Part shown: one piece after another, positions 16,993-25,821 of the stretch
Layout: every line of letters begins with the position of its first letter
How positions within the stretch are numbered: the stretch's first letter is position 1
Assembly (NCBI GenBank): GCA_947246015.1
Contig: CAMXQE010000014.1
Span: 23,492 to 87,491 of the forward strand
From: an uncultured Lachnospiraceae bacterium
GTDB lineage: Bacteria; Bacillota; Clostridia; Lachnospirales; Lachnospiraceae
Direction: 5' to 3'
Length of the DNA stretch: 64,000 nt
Notes under the pieces: generated by a model
The model's input: the letters and a program-made list of their open reading frames with translations, nothing else
What the model was told of the DNA's origin: nothing
Databases searched by the model: none
Position numbers and translations under genes: made by a program

Positions 16993-17943
16993 CTATCTTC
17001 CGTTCATTCTGGCGCTGTCTATATTCTCCTTAAACCAGTCATATGCCAGTTTCACACCCTCTTCCAGTTCTACCTTATGCTTCCAGCCCAATTCGTGAAG
17101 TTTCCCTACATCTGTCAGCTTTCTCGGCGTTCCGTCCGGCATATCCCGATTCCATACGATTTCACCTTCAAACCCTACTGTCCGGCAGACTGTCTCTGCC
17201 AGTTCCTTAATCGTCACCTCTTTGCCGGTACCGATATTTACATGCTGCTCTCCACTGTAATTTTCCAAAAGGAATACACAGGCATCCGCCATATCATCCA
17301 CATACAGGAACTCACGCAGGGGGCTGCCCGTTCCCCACAGTTCCACAACGGCATCCCCGTTTACCTTCGCTTCATGAAACTTCCTGATCATGGCCGGCAG
17401 CACATGTGAATCCTGCAAATCATAATTATCATGAGGTCCGTACAGATTGGTCGGCATACAGCTGATAAAGTCGTCCCCATACTGGCGCTTAAAAAACTTA
17501 CACATCTCCAGCCCCGATATCTTTGCTATGGCATACGCCTCATTGGTCTCCTCCAAAGGCCCTGTCAGAAGCGCATCCTCCGGTATCGGCTGCGGAGCCA
17601 TACGCGGATAAATGCAGGTGCTTCCGAGGAATAACAGTTTCTTCACTTTATAATCGTGACAGCATTTAATCACATTACACTGTACCTGCATGTTTTCATA
17701 GGCAAATTCCGCCGGCTTCGTATTATTGGCATTGATGCCCCCAACTTTCGCAGCCGCCAGCACCACGATATCCGGTCTCTCTTCTTCAAAAAAACGCACC
17801 ACTGCCGCCTGATTGGTCAAATCCAGTTCCGCATGGGTCCGCCCTATGATATTCGTATACCCCTTTGCCTGCAGATTCCTCACAATCGCGCTTCCCACCA
17901 GCCCCCTATGTCCTGCTACATAAATTTTGTCCGTTTTATTCAT
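16993..17943 (-). CDS. fcl: GDP-L-fucose synthase
   Basis: 316 residues, short-chain dehydrogenase fold. NADP site is [10 protein letters not shown] near residues 11-20; the catalytic Ser-Tyr-Lys set is seen in GSTCIYP and [11 protein letters not shown]. It converts GDP-4-keto-6-deoxymannose to GDP-L-fucose. The usual partner GDP-mannose 4,6-dehydratase (gmd) is absent from this window and must be elsewhere if the path works. It lies between a polytopic membrane protein and manC on the same strand, which implies surface-glycan synthesis. Confidence 0.96.
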   Translation of the reverse strand: MNKTDKIYVAGHRGLVGSAIVRNLQAKGYTNIIGRTHAELDLTNQAAVVRFFEEERPDIVVLAAAKVGGINANNTKPAEFAYENMQVQCNVIKCCHDYKVKKLLFLGSTCIYPRMAPQPIPEDALLTGPLEETNEAYAIAKISGLEMCKFFKRQYGDDFISCMPTNLYGPHDNYDLQDSHVLPAMIRKFHEAKVNGDAVVELWGTGSPLREFLYVDDMADACVFLLENYSGEQHVNIGTGKEVTIKELAETVCRTVGFEGEIVWNRDMPDGTPRKLTDVGKLHELGWKHKVELEEGVKLAYDWFKENIDSARMNGR

Positions 17944-17993
17944 ACCTTATCCATACCTTTCCGCTTCCTGCATCCTCTTTTCATGCAGGTTCC

Positions 17994-19664
17994 TTACTTT
18001 TTATATCTGAATCCGTCCTCAATCCCGCTCCCTCTTAGCTCTATGAACGCCTTTGCAGGAGAAGACGGAAACGCTTCATAACCTATCCGGTCGCCTTCCT
18101 TCGGGCAGTAAAAAACAACCCCGTCTATTTCATAAATTTCCGCCTCGAAATTTTCATAATCTTTCTGCCGTATAAAATATTCCGCCGTATATCCCGCCGC
18201 AATCTCCCTGCCAAACATTACAGCCTTATAGCAGCCGGCCAGAATTACTGCCCCGTATACAAACCGCCAGAAAATCCGTCCTGCCCCCCTGTCTTTTATC
18301 AGCCACAAGGCCAGTCCGCCGAACGTAAGCGGCGCCGCCAGCCATACGTATACACAGCCATACCGGAACAGCGGCGCGGATAACAGCCAAAACATAAAAG
18401 AAACGTTTATCCATACAGCTGCCAGCATCACATCCCGCCATATCCTGTTTTTCCTTATCCATGCCATAACCAGCGCAGCCGCCGATACCGGAACTGCCGC
18501 AATTCCGGACAGAACAAACAGCTTACCTGCCATACCCTGACCGGCAAACCATTCCGGAAACCACTCGCTGAACTTCCTTCCATATTCCGCCGCATCATGT
18601 ATTCCCCTGCCCCATGCCCGTATTTCTCTTGCATCATAATCCGCGATTTCCACCGGAATCTTCCAATCCACCGGAAAAAAATCAACCGCCGTAAAAGGAT
18701 AGACCAGCCATCCCGAAATCAGCACATTCCTTATCAGAAACGGCAGCATGATGAACAGTCCCATCCCCAAAAAACCGGCAATCCCCTTCCCGTTTCTTTC
18801 TTTTATAAGCTGCACCGCAGGTTTCAGCGCAAACAGTATGACAAACGCCGCCGACAGCTTCACACTTATGGTAAACACACACAATAACGCCAGCAGCCCA
18901 TAAGGAAGCCACGACTCCGTTCCCTCTTCTGCCAGTTCCAAATAACGGATGACCAGATAAAAAACAGTCAATACCATAAAATAGTCGGAAGCCGGAGAAA
19001 CCATTTCATCAAAAATAATCAAAAGATAGTAGATGCCCATCAGCCTTGCAACATCCGACAACAGCAGCTTCTTCCGCCGCCATGCCTCCGTAATTTCACT
19101 GCAGACTTTCGCCAGAATCAGCGCAAATACCCCTGCCATACAATGATAAGACTGTCCGCCCAAAAAGCCGAAACTGTACAGTGCTGACAAAGCAAAGGAA
19201 GAACTGTTATAGGCAAGCCTGCAGTGCAGATTCCCAAGTCCTTTTACCACTCCGTACTCTTCTATCCACCGGATACTCTGTGCATGATATAAACCGGTAT
19301 CATAGTGGATGATTCCCCTCGACGTCCCATAAGCCGCCAATAGAAAAAGCAGCAGATAAAAAAACTTCCTGCCCCTGCTTATACCGGTGTACTGCCGGAA
19401 GATTTCCCCTGCCAGCTGCCCTCTGAACACCAGCGCCGTTATAATGCAGACCCCTGCCAATAAAAAAAACGCTGCCAGTCCCACTTTATGGAACAGACTG
19501 AAAAACTGGGCATACACCGTCACCGTTACCAGCCCTGCCATCACATAACCATCCGCTTTGAGACAACAGCCGCCATATACACGCCCTATGCCTGACACCA
19601 CCAAAAAACCGATGACATATGCACTCAGCAATACACATATAAAAATCAGACACACTGAAAGCAT
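17994..19664 (-). CDS. Polytopic membrane protein of probable glycan assembly (LIC_10190/DUF8201-like)
   Basis: 556 residues with about 12 hydrophobic segments. After four N-terminal helices comes a luminal motif, YDTGLYHAQSIRWIEEYG then GLGNLHCRLAYNSSSF (about 120-155), which recalls large membrane proteins annotated in Bacteroidetes and Leptospira as LIC_10190-like, with architecture similar to GT-C glycosyltransferases. The C-terminal about 60 residues are soluble. It sits 50 bases upstream of fcl in the same direction, so a role in building a fucose- or mannose-containing surface polymer is likely but unproven. The first Met is close to a weak ribosome site. Confidence 0.75.
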   Translation of the reverse strand: MLSVCLIFICVLLSAYVIGFLVVSGIGRVYGGCCLKADGYVMAGLVTVTVYAQFFSLFHKVGLAAFFLLAGVCIITALVFRGQLAGEIFRQYTGISRGRKFFYLLLFLLAAYGTSRGIIHYDTGLYHAQSIRWIEEYGVVKGLGNLHCRLAYNSSSFALSALYSFGFLGGQSYHCMAGVFALILAKVCSEITEAWRRKKLLLSDVARLMGIYYLLIIFDEMVSPASDYFMVLTVFYLVIRYLELAEEGTESWLPYGLLALLCVFTISVKLSAAFVILFALKPAVQLIKERNGKGIAGFLGMGLFIMLPFLIRNVLISGWLVYPFTAVDFFPVDWKIPVEIADYDAREIRAWGRGIHDAAEYGRKFSEWFPEWFAGQGMAGKLFVLSGIAAVPVSAAALVMAWIRKNRIWRDVMLAAVWINVSFMFWLLSAPLFRYGCVYVWLAAPLTFGGLALWLIKDRGAGRIFWRFVYGAVILAGCYKAVMFGREIAAGYTAEYFIRQKDYENFEAEIYEIDGVVFYCPKEGDRIGYEAFPSSPAKAFIELRGSGIEDGFRYKK

Positions 19665-19715
19665 ATATATATCCTCTTATCGTTTAATTTTGCTCTTCCT
19701 CTAGGGAGTATACTA

Positions 19716-19747
19716 TTGTATAATACAAGTATCAACATATAATGTTG
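19716..19747 (+). promoter_or_regulatory. Tandem palindromes overlapping two TATAAT boxes
   Basis: TTGTATAATACAA (19716-19728) and CAACATATAATGTTG (19733-19747) are both exact inverted repeats around a TATAAT. TTGTAT at 19716 lies 16 bases upstream of the second TATAAT (19738-19743) and could be a weak -35. They lie 45 bases before the AraC start and on the shared upstream region of the divergent membrane-protein gene. The arrangement fits an autoregulated promoter. Confidence 0.5.
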
Positions 19748-19791
19748 CGTCAAAATGGTAAAATATTGCTATGTCAGGAGGAATCAAAACC

Positions 19792-20628
19792 ATGGCCAAG
19801 TCAACATCCAACCGCATCATTCCGACCCCATCCCATTACGCCAAAGAACATTACCTCTATGTTCAGGAAGTCGGCACCCTGCAAAGCCTGGAACCCCACA
19901 TCAGCAAACGCCAGAATCTGAACTCTTATCTTTTCTTTGTAGTGCTGGACGGAAACGGAATCGTATCCTATGAGGGCAGAATCCACCCCATATCCGCAGG
20001 CGACTGCATATGGCTGGACTGCACGCGCCCCTACTCGCACGAAAGCAGCGCCGACGCTCCCTGGAGCCTTATGTGGGTACATTTTAACGGCAGAGCTGCC
20101 ACAGATTATTATGAAATGTTTGAACAGCAGGGCAACGCTTTCCTCTTCCGCCCCCGGAACCTCGTCCTGTTTACGGATACCCTTTCCCAGCTCTATCAGA
20201 CCCAGCTGGACAAATCCTCCTTTATGGAGCTGTTGTCCAACAAATATATCACCGACCTCATCACGCTCTGCTTCACCGAAAGCAGAACAGAACACTCCGG
20301 GGAATATTCCATCCCCGAAAAACTAAACCAAATACACACTTATCTGGAAGAACATTACGGAGAACGAATCACGCTCGAAAAACTTTCCAGCCAGTTTTTC
20401 ATCAGCAAATACCATCTGTCACGGGAATACCGTAAAACTTTCGGTTCTACCCTGTTAAACGACCTTACTGCCAAACGTATTTCCCATGCCAAATCCATGC
20501 TTCGTTTCAGCAGTGATTCCATAGAATCCATTGCCCAGAACTGCGGATTTCAGGACGCGGGATACTTTATCAAAGTATTCCGGAAATCAGAAGGGATGAC
20601 ACCGTTAGAATATCGCAGAAAATGGTAA
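19792..20628 (+). CDS. AraC-family transcriptional regulator
   Basis: 278 residues. N-terminal AraC-type cupin (FFVVLDGNGIVSYEGRIHPISAGDCIW, about 45-75) and C-terminal AraC helix-turn-helix domain (about 180-278) with FFISKYHLSREYRKTFG and the ending CGFQDAGYFIKVFRKSEGMTPLEYR. The ATG at 19792 has AGGAGG ten bases upstream; an earlier ATG at 19771 actually spans that ribosome site. It is unlike the two AraC paralogs at 14-16 kb. It is divergent from the glycan membrane-protein gene and may regulate that unit. Confidence 0.93.
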   Translation: MAKSTSNRIIPTPSHYAKEHYLYVQEVGTLQSLEPHISKRQNLNSYLFFVVLDGNGIVSYEGRIHPISAGDCIWLDCTRPYSHESSADAPWSLMWVHFNGRAATDYYEMFEQQGNAFLFRPRNLVLFTDTLSQLYQTQLDKSSFMELLSNKYITDLITLCFTESRTEHSGEYSIPEKLNQIHTYLEEHYGERITLEKLSSQFFISKYHLSREYRKTFGSTLLNDLTAKRISHAKSMLRFSSDSIESIAQNCGFQDAGYFIKVFRKSEGMTPLEYRRKW

Positions 20629-20638
20629 CCGGGGAATG

Positions 20639-21091
20639 CTAAAGATATACCGCCGCTGCAATAGCTATACCCAGCAAAGCCCCTATCAATACCTGAAGCG
20701 GAGTATGTCCCACAAACTCCTTCAGCTTTTCCTCCACACTCATCTCTTTCCCCATCTTATCGAACATTTCCATCATTTCATTCAGCACCTTCGCCTGTAT
20801 CCCTGTCTCACGCCGGACACCGATCGCATCATACATAACCACAATGGCAAAAATCGCTGCCATGGCAAACTGAAAACTGCCTCCGCCATATTCGATACCC
20901 GCCGCAGTTGCCAGCGCACATACGGTCGCTGAATGGGAACTCGGCATACCGCCGCTTCCCACCAGACGCTCCGCCACAAACTTCCGGTTAAACCACATAT
21001 GAATCAGCGTCTTCAGTACCTGTGCCACCAGCCAGCCGCTTATAGATGCCATAAAAATCCGGTTGTGTATTAAATCCAATATAAAATCCAT
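20639..21091 (-). CDS. Divergent PAP2-family membrane protein (DivPAP)
   Basis: 150 residues, four to five membrane segments, with the acid phosphatase-related motif GSGGMPSSHSATVCALATAAG (split across residues 46-66) and a downstream YDAIGVRRETGIQA. This is the DUF212/DivPAP family, likely a phosphatase of lipid phosphates, though activity is not established. It ends ten bases from the convergent AraC stop with no clear terminator between them, and lies 27 bases downstream of rmlD. Confidence 0.9.
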   Translation of the reverse strand: MDFILDLIHNRIFMASISGWLVAQVLKTLIHMWFNRKFVAERLVGSGGMPSSHSATVCALATAAGIEYGGGSFQFAMAAIFAIVVMYDAIGVRRETGIQAKVLNEMMEMFDKMGKEMSVEEKLKEFVGHTPLQVLIGALLGIAIAAAVYL

Positions 21092-21118
21092 CTTGCTTCC
21101 AATCCCTCCACGGTTCGT

Positions 21119-21979
21119 TTATACCTGCGAACCTCTGATATATTCTGCTATCGCATCATGCCAGTCCGCAAAATGATAATCTGTAGTAAGCCTGAACATA
21201 TAATTCTCCAATACCGAATAAGCCGGTCTGGGAGCAGAAGCCGGATTGTCTTTTTCGTATTCAGCCGTACTTATCGCTTCCACCACAGTACTCTTTCCTG
21301 CCAGCCTGAAAATCTCTTTTGTAAAATCCGCCCAGCTGCAATACCCCTCACAGGTTCCGTGGAAAATTCCGTAATTATCCGTAGGAAGCAGATGCACAAT
21401 CGCTTTAGCCAGTTCATCCGCACTGGTAGGAGAGCCAATCTGGTCCATTACAACCCTTACCTTATCATGTGTCTCCGACAGACGCAGCATGGTCCTCACG
21501 AAATTCTTACCTTCACCGTACAGCCATGCCGTCCGCACTATAAAATAATTTTGGGCAAAATCCCGCACAAAATTCTCTCCGGCCAGCTTGGAAGCTCCGT
21601 ACACGCCCTGCGGATCCGTCCGGTCAAATTCCAGATACGGCCTGTCCGCTTTTCCGGAGAAGACATAGTCCGTCGATACCTGCACCAGTCTTGCACCCGC
21701 CTCTGATGCCGCCACTGCCAGATTGCGCGGCCCGATGGCGTTGATGCGGTATGCATTGTCCACATCTGTCTCACAGGCATTTACGTTCGTATGCGCCGCA
21801 CAGTTGATAATGGCATAGGGCCTGACTTCCCGCACAAGTTCCAGCACTTTATCAATATCTGTAATATCCAGCTGCGCCACATCTGTATTCACCAATTCAA
21901 TATCCGTATTTCCTGCATACTGTCTGTTTATCGCAACCCCTAATTGTCCGTTACATCCGGTAACGATGATTTTCTTCAT
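21119..21979 (-). CDS. rmlD: dTDP-4-dehydrorhamnose reductase family protein
   Basis: 286 residues. Rossmann motif GCNGQLG near residues 8-14; TDYVFSG and YGASKLAGE carry the substrate and Tyr-x-x-x-Lys catalytic positions. It would make dTDP-L-rhamnose from the 4-keto-rhamnose intermediate. ATG 21979 with GGAGG nine bases upstream is chosen over a TTG two codons earlier. No rmlA, rmlB or rmlC is nearby, so either they are elsewhere or the enzyme reduces a related sugar. Confidence 0.92.
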   Translation of the reverse strand: MKKIIVTGCNGQLGVAINRQYAGNTDIELVNTDVAQLDITDIDKVLELVREVRPYAIINCAAHTNVNACETDVDNAYRINAIGPRNLAVAASEAGARLVQVSTDYVFSGKADRPYLEFDRTDPQGVYGASKLAGENFVRDFAQNYFIVRTAWLYGEGKNFVRTMLRLSETHDKVRVVMDQIGSPTSADELAKAIVHLLPTDNYGIFHGTCEGYCSWADFTKEIFRLAGKSTVVEAISTAEYEKDNPASAPRPAYSVLENYMFRLTTDYHFADWHDAIAEYIRGSQV

Positions 21980-22153
21980 AACCAAAATCCTCCATATATA
22001 TTGTTCTTTTTATCATACAACCCTCACTTTTATTATGCAAGTACCTTTCAAAAATCCTCTCAAAAGACCTGTTTGGGGAAGCCATAAACAAAACTATACC
22101 AATTCCGTCATAAATTCTTAAGAATTTTGTTGAATTTTTTCCTTTCTTTTCTA

Positions 22154-22182
22154 GTGACGACGAAGATTTTCTATGATATAAT
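22154..22182 (+). promoter_or_regulatory. Sigma-A promoter for the DUF3048 gene
   Basis: GTGACG (22154-22159) and TATAAT (22177-22182) are separated by 17 bases, about 70 bases before the ATG. The -10 is perfect and the -35 matches four of six positions. Confidence 0.6.
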
Positions 22183-22252
22183 TGCGTTTGTGGTATTTTT
22201 AATGAATGTGTTACCAACATAAATATTTTAAATATGAAAGCGAGGATTATAC

Positions 22253-23452
22253 ATGAAACGATTACAAGTACTTCTTCTCATCGCATTATCCTCCACACTC
22301 CTACTGTTCGGCTGTGGAAAAGAAGAAGAAGCTGACGCACCCGTAGTTTCACAGGTTATTGAAAAACAATCAGGAACAGAAAGTCAGGGCGAACAAACCT
22401 TAGATGAATCCGACAAGCCACAGGAAGAAAAAGTGGATGACGAAGAACCCCCGGAAGAGGGAATGGTTCGAAGCACTCTGACAAATGAATGGATTAGCGG
22501 CGACATAGAAAAGAACCGCCCCATTGCCATCATGGTACCGAACGACTCCGCCGCATTGCCGCATTATAATATTTCCAAAGCGGATATTCTGTATGAATGC
22601 CCGGTGGAAGGCGGTATTACCCGAACCATGGCTGTCATTAAAGACTGGGAAAACCTGGACCGTATCGGCAATGTAAGAAGCTGCCGTGATTACTTTGTAT
22701 ACTGGTCTTTTGAATGGGATGCCGTATACCTGCACTTTGGCGGTCCTTATTATATTAATGAACTTGTAGAAAGATCGGATACCGACCATATTACCGGATG
22801 TGCTTATGGCGATAAGAGAACCGACGGACTTTACGAAAACACGTTCTACCGTGCTACCGACAAAAAAGCGCCCCATAACGCATATGCCAGCGCAGACGGA
22901 ATCAATAAAGGAATTGAGAAATTTAAGATTTCCAAGACTTACCGGGATGGATATTATAACCCTGACCATTTCAAATTCGCTTCCTATAAGGAACCGAACA
23001 CGTTGGAACAGTACAGCAATGCTGTTACCGCAAAGGAAATCGATATGACATCCGCTTATCCGGTAACCAAAACCTCCTTTTCCTATAATGAATCCGACGG
23101 TTTATACTACCGCTCCATGTATGGAAAAGCAGATGTGGATGCTGCAAACAACAATGAGCAGCTTTCCTTTAAAAATGTTTTTGTCCAGTTTACATACCAT
23201 GAGGTAAGAGATGCCAAAGATTATCTTGCTTTCCAGGTACATGATACCAAGCGGGACGGCTATTTCTTCACAAACGGAAAAGGTATCCACGTAACATGGA
23301 AAAAGACGACCGATTATGAGCCCACGAAGTATTATGATGATGACGGAAACGAAGTAGAGGTAAACACCGGAAAGACCATGATTTGTATTGTAAAACAAGG
23401 CGCTTCTTTCGATGTAGACGGAACTTCTTATAAATCTTCCGTTAAAAATTAA
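22253..23452 (+). CDS. DUF3048 domain lipoprotein
   Basis: 399 residues. Signal peptide with lipobox LLLFGC (Cys21) and an acidic linker to about residue 75, then a two-part DUF3048 region (RPIAIMVPNDSAALPHYNISKADILYE-type start and MYGKADVDAANN middle). YerB of Bacillus subtilis is the known relative; function is unknown, though an extracytoplasmic lipid-anchored role is clear. AAAGCGAGG precedes the ATG. It stands alone, divergent from rmlD and convergent with leuA. Confidence 0.92.
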   Translation: MKRLQVLLLIALSSTLLLFGCGKEEEADAPVVSQVIEKQSGTESQGEQTLDESDKPQEEKVDDEEPPEEGMVRSTLTNEWISGDIEKNRPIAIMVPNDSAALPHYNISKADILYECPVEGGITRTMAVIKDWENLDRIGNVRSCRDYFVYWSFEWDAVYLHFGGPYYINELVERSDTDHITGCAYGDKRTDGLYENTFYRATDKKAPHNAYASADGINKGIEKFKISKTYRDGYYNPDHFKFASYKEPNTLEQYSNAVTAKEIDMTSAYPVTKTSFSYNESDGLYYRSMYGKADVDAANNNEQLSFKNVFVQFTYHEVRDAKDYLAFQVHDTKRDGYFFTNGKGIHVTWKKTTDYEPTKYYDDDGNEVEVNTGKTMICIVKQGASFDVDGTSYKSSVKN

Positions 23453-23484
23453 AGTTATAAGAACTGAATATTTATTAAACGGAC

Positions 23485-23557
23485 AGGGAAGGTTCTTCTC
23501 CCTACCCGCCATGCGGAGCGCGTAAAGCAGTTCACTTCTTTACGCGCCCTCTGTATA
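23485..23557 (+). repeat. Interspersed hairpin element, copy A
   Basis: Flank CTCCCTACCCGCC, then a stem GCGCGTAAAG pairing with CTTTACGCGC across CAGTTCACTT, then CCTCTGTATATG. It shares conserved flanks with copies at 25337, 34361 and 45221, but the stem bases differ in each. It lies just before the DUF3048/leuA terminator. Confidence 0.7.
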
Positions 23558-23559
23558 TG

Positions 23560-23593
23560 AAAAAGCTTTCGGAACAGTTCCCGAAAGCTTTTT
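23560..23593. terminator. Bidirectional terminator between DUF3048 gene and leuA
   Basis: AAAAAGCTTTC pairs with GAAAGCTTTTT, extended by GGAAC/GTTCC with one bulge. A-runs and T-runs flank both sides, so it can end transcription of both convergent genes. Confidence 0.9.
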
Positions 23594-23625
23594 ATATACA
23601 GTTTTCTATTCTCTATTTCTATTCC

Positions 23626-25308
23626 CTATTTTCTATTTCCAATCCCCAAACGGTTCACAGCCGAGAAAATCGCTCTCACGGAAGCTCTTGTAATATTGGA
23701 ACTTACCCCGACGCCATATGTGACGCTTCCCGTATCTACATCCAGCAGATGGATATAAGCTGCAGCCTGGGAATTGGAACCGCTCTGCAGTGCATGCTCT
23801 TCGTAATCCAGAATCTTCATTTCCTCTCCAAGTTCCTCCTGCAGCCCGCGCTTTACCGCATCAATAGGCCCGTTGCCCACTGCCTCAAAATTCTTCTCCA
23901 CTCCGTTCTCTGTATATATCACCTTAACCCTTGTATCAAATTCACTCGTAATCTCATCACTCAAATCATCTACACGCAGTTTTCTGAAATGCAGCGGCTC
24001 TTTTCGCTCCAGATACTCCTGACGGAACTGCTCCATAATCTGGTCGGGAGATACCTCTCCCTGCTTCTCCGAAATCTTCTGAATAACATTGGCAAATTCC
24101 CTGTGCATACTCTTCGGCAGCTTAAAGCCAAAATATGTATCCATAATAAAGGCCACACCGCCCTTTCCGGACTGTGAATTAATACGCACTATCGGTTCAT
24201 ACTCCCTGCCGATATCCGCCGGATCAATCGGCAGATAAGGCACCTGCCATATCTCGCTCTGCCGCTCCTTCATCGCCTTGACACCCTTATTGATTGCATC
24301 CTGATGGGAACCGGAGAATGCAGTAAATACCATTTTGCCGGCATAAGGATGTCTCGGATGAACCGGCATCTTACAGCACCTTTCATATATTTCTATACTT
24401 TCGTTAATTTTCTCAATATTCAGCTCCGGATCAATGCCCTGTGAAAACATATTATACGCAATGTTCAGGACATCCACATTTCCGGTTCTCTCTCCGTTGC
24501 CAAACAACGTCCCCTCCACACGCTGTGCACCCGCAAGCATTGATAATTCTGCGCTTGCCACACCGGTACCGCGGTCATTGTGGGGATGCACACTCAAAAT
24601 AATACTTTCCCTGTCCTTAAAATGCCTGTTCATCCACTCTATCTGATCTGCATACACATTGGGCGTAGTCATCTCCACCGTAGAAGGCAGATTGATAATA
24701 ATCGGATTTTCTTTTGTGGCTCCCCATGTCTCCTGCACTGCCGTACAGATTTCCAAAGCAAAATCCAGCTCGGTTCCGGTGAAACTTTCCGGCGAATATT
24801 CCAAAATAATCTTTCCCGGAAACTTCTCCGCCCTCTCCTTCACCATCCGTGTTCCCTGCACCGCAATATCAATAATCTGCGCGCGGTCCATACCGAACAC
24901 GACATCCCGCTGAAGCGTAGAAGTGGAATTATAAATATGTACAATTGCCTGTTTACAGCCTGCAATAGACTCGAAGGTCCGTTCAATCAACTCCTCCCTG
25001 CACTGAGTCAGCACCTGTACCACCACATCGTCAGGAATCATCCTGCGGTCCACCAGCTGACGCAGGAAATCGAACTCAATCTGGCTGGCCGCAGGAAATC
25101 CGATTTCAATTTCCTTAAAGCCAAGTTTTATTAAGTATTGGAACATCTCTATTTTTTCATCCACTACCATCGGATCTATCAACGCCTGATTGCCGTCCCT
25201 CAAATCCACACTGCACCATACGGGAGCCTTCGCAATTTCCTTATTCGGCCATTCCCTCTCCGGATAATCCACCACCGGATTCCTGCGGTATCTGCTATAA
25301 TTCAACAT
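23626..25308 (-). CDS. leuA: 2-isopropylmalate synthase, long (LeuA2) form
   Basis: 560 residues. Catalyses condensation of acetyl-CoA with 2-ketoisovalerate, the first committed step to leucine. The TIM-barrel signature DLRDGNQALIDPM is at about 35-47 and the metal site HPHNDRGTG near 242-250. A C-terminal LeuA regulatory domain is present (VDTGSVTYGVGVSSNITRASVRAI). This long form resembles mycobacterial and yeast enzymes. GGAGG precedes the ATG. No other leu genes are adjacent and no T-box is obvious in the short leader, which instead holds repeat copy B. Confidence 0.97.
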   Translation of the reverse strand: MLNYSRYRRNPVVDYPEREWPNKEIAKAPVWCSVDLRDGNQALIDPMVVDEKIEMFQYLIKLGFKEIEIGFPAASQIEFDFLRQLVDRRMIPDDVVVQVLTQCREELIERTFESIAGCKQAIVHIYNSTSTLQRDVVFGMDRAQIIDIAVQGTRMVKERAEKFPGKIILEYSPESFTGTELDFALEICTAVQETWGATKENPIIINLPSTVEMTTPNVYADQIEWMNRHFKDRESIILSVHPHNDRGTGVASAELSMLAGAQRVEGTLFGNGERTGNVDVLNIAYNMFSQGIDPELNIEKINESIEIYERCCKMPVHPRHPYAGKMVFTAFSGSHQDAINKGVKAMKERQSEIWQVPYLPIDPADIGREYEPIVRINSQSGKGGVAFIMDTYFGFKLPKSMHREFANVIQKISEKQGEVSPDQIMEQFRQEYLERKEPLHFRKLRVDDLSDEITSEFDTRVKVIYTENGVEKNFEAVGNGPIDAVKRGLQEELGEEMKILDYEEHALQSGSNSQAAAYIHLLDVDTGSVTYGVGVSSNITRASVRAIFSAVNRLGIGNRK

Positions 25309-25336
25309 AATTCCATTCCTCCATTATCAATTTTAA

Positions 25337-25387
25337 AGCGGGGTGCGTGCTGCAGAGCAGCTAACTTCCTTACGCACCCCTGTGCAT
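25337..25387 (+). repeat. Interspersed hairpin element, copy B
   Basis: GGGGTGCGT pairs with ACGCACCCC, with an internal GCTGCAGAGCAGC hairpin and ACTTCCTT near the apex, then TGTGCATA. It lies in the leuA leader, 30 bases before its start (minus strand). Only the left flank differs from the other copies. Confidence 0.7.
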
Positions 25388-25393
25388 ACAAAA

Positions 25394-25413
25394 GCCGACT
25401 CAGAAGAGTCGGC
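25394..25413 (-). terminator. Terminator after the HPr gene
   Basis: A perfect eight-base stem GCCGACTC/GAGTCGGC with a four-base loop, followed on the minus strand by TTTTG. It lies between the HPr gene and leuA, so leuA probably has its own promoter. Confidence 0.8.
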
Positions 25414-25468
25414 ATATTGTCACAATCAAACCACGCTTATGCGGTATCCTATCGTAAAGCTGCTACTA

Positions 25469-25732
25469 TCATTCCCCGAGTCCGCTTTCAATGGCATGAA
25501 CCAAAGTCTTCAACGCCTCTTCCTCGTCCTCGCCCTCACATACGAACTCCACTTCGTCGCCGCACTTCACACACGCACCCAATACACTAAGCACACTTTT
25601 TGCATTTGCCGTATTCTCTCTGAATGTAAACGTAATCAATGACTTGAACTGCATTGCTTCTTTACATAGGATGCCTGCCGGCCGTAGATGCAGCCCCGTG
25701 GGGTTCTTAATAACTACCTTTTGGCTTACCAT
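25469..25732 (-). CDS. HPr-family phosphocarrier protein
   Basis: 87 residues. The active-site histidine is in TGLHLRPAG (His15) and the regulatory serine in NAKSVLSVLG (about Ser46), so both phosphorylation sites are conserved. It carries phosphate between PTS enzyme I and sugar-specific IIA proteins, or acts in catabolite control as HPr/Crh. It stands alone between glmM and leuA, without ptsI, so which role it has is unclear. Confidence 0.93.
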   Translation of the reverse strand: MVSQKVVIKNPTGLHLRPAGILCKEAMQFKSLITFTFRENTANAKSVLSVLGACVKCGDEVEFVCEGEDEEEALKTLVHAIESGLGE

Positions 25733-25821
25733 ACCCTTTCTCCTCCAAATTCATATACCCATTATCTTACGCAAATATTACTTAATATTTACTATATCAC
25801 CTTTTCTTGCGCTTGTGAAGC

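Noticed and set aside
25309..25468. T-box or leucine attenuator upstream of leuA
   Set aside because: The only hairpins are the HPr terminator and repeat copy B; no T-box sequence (TGGNACCGCG-type) is present.
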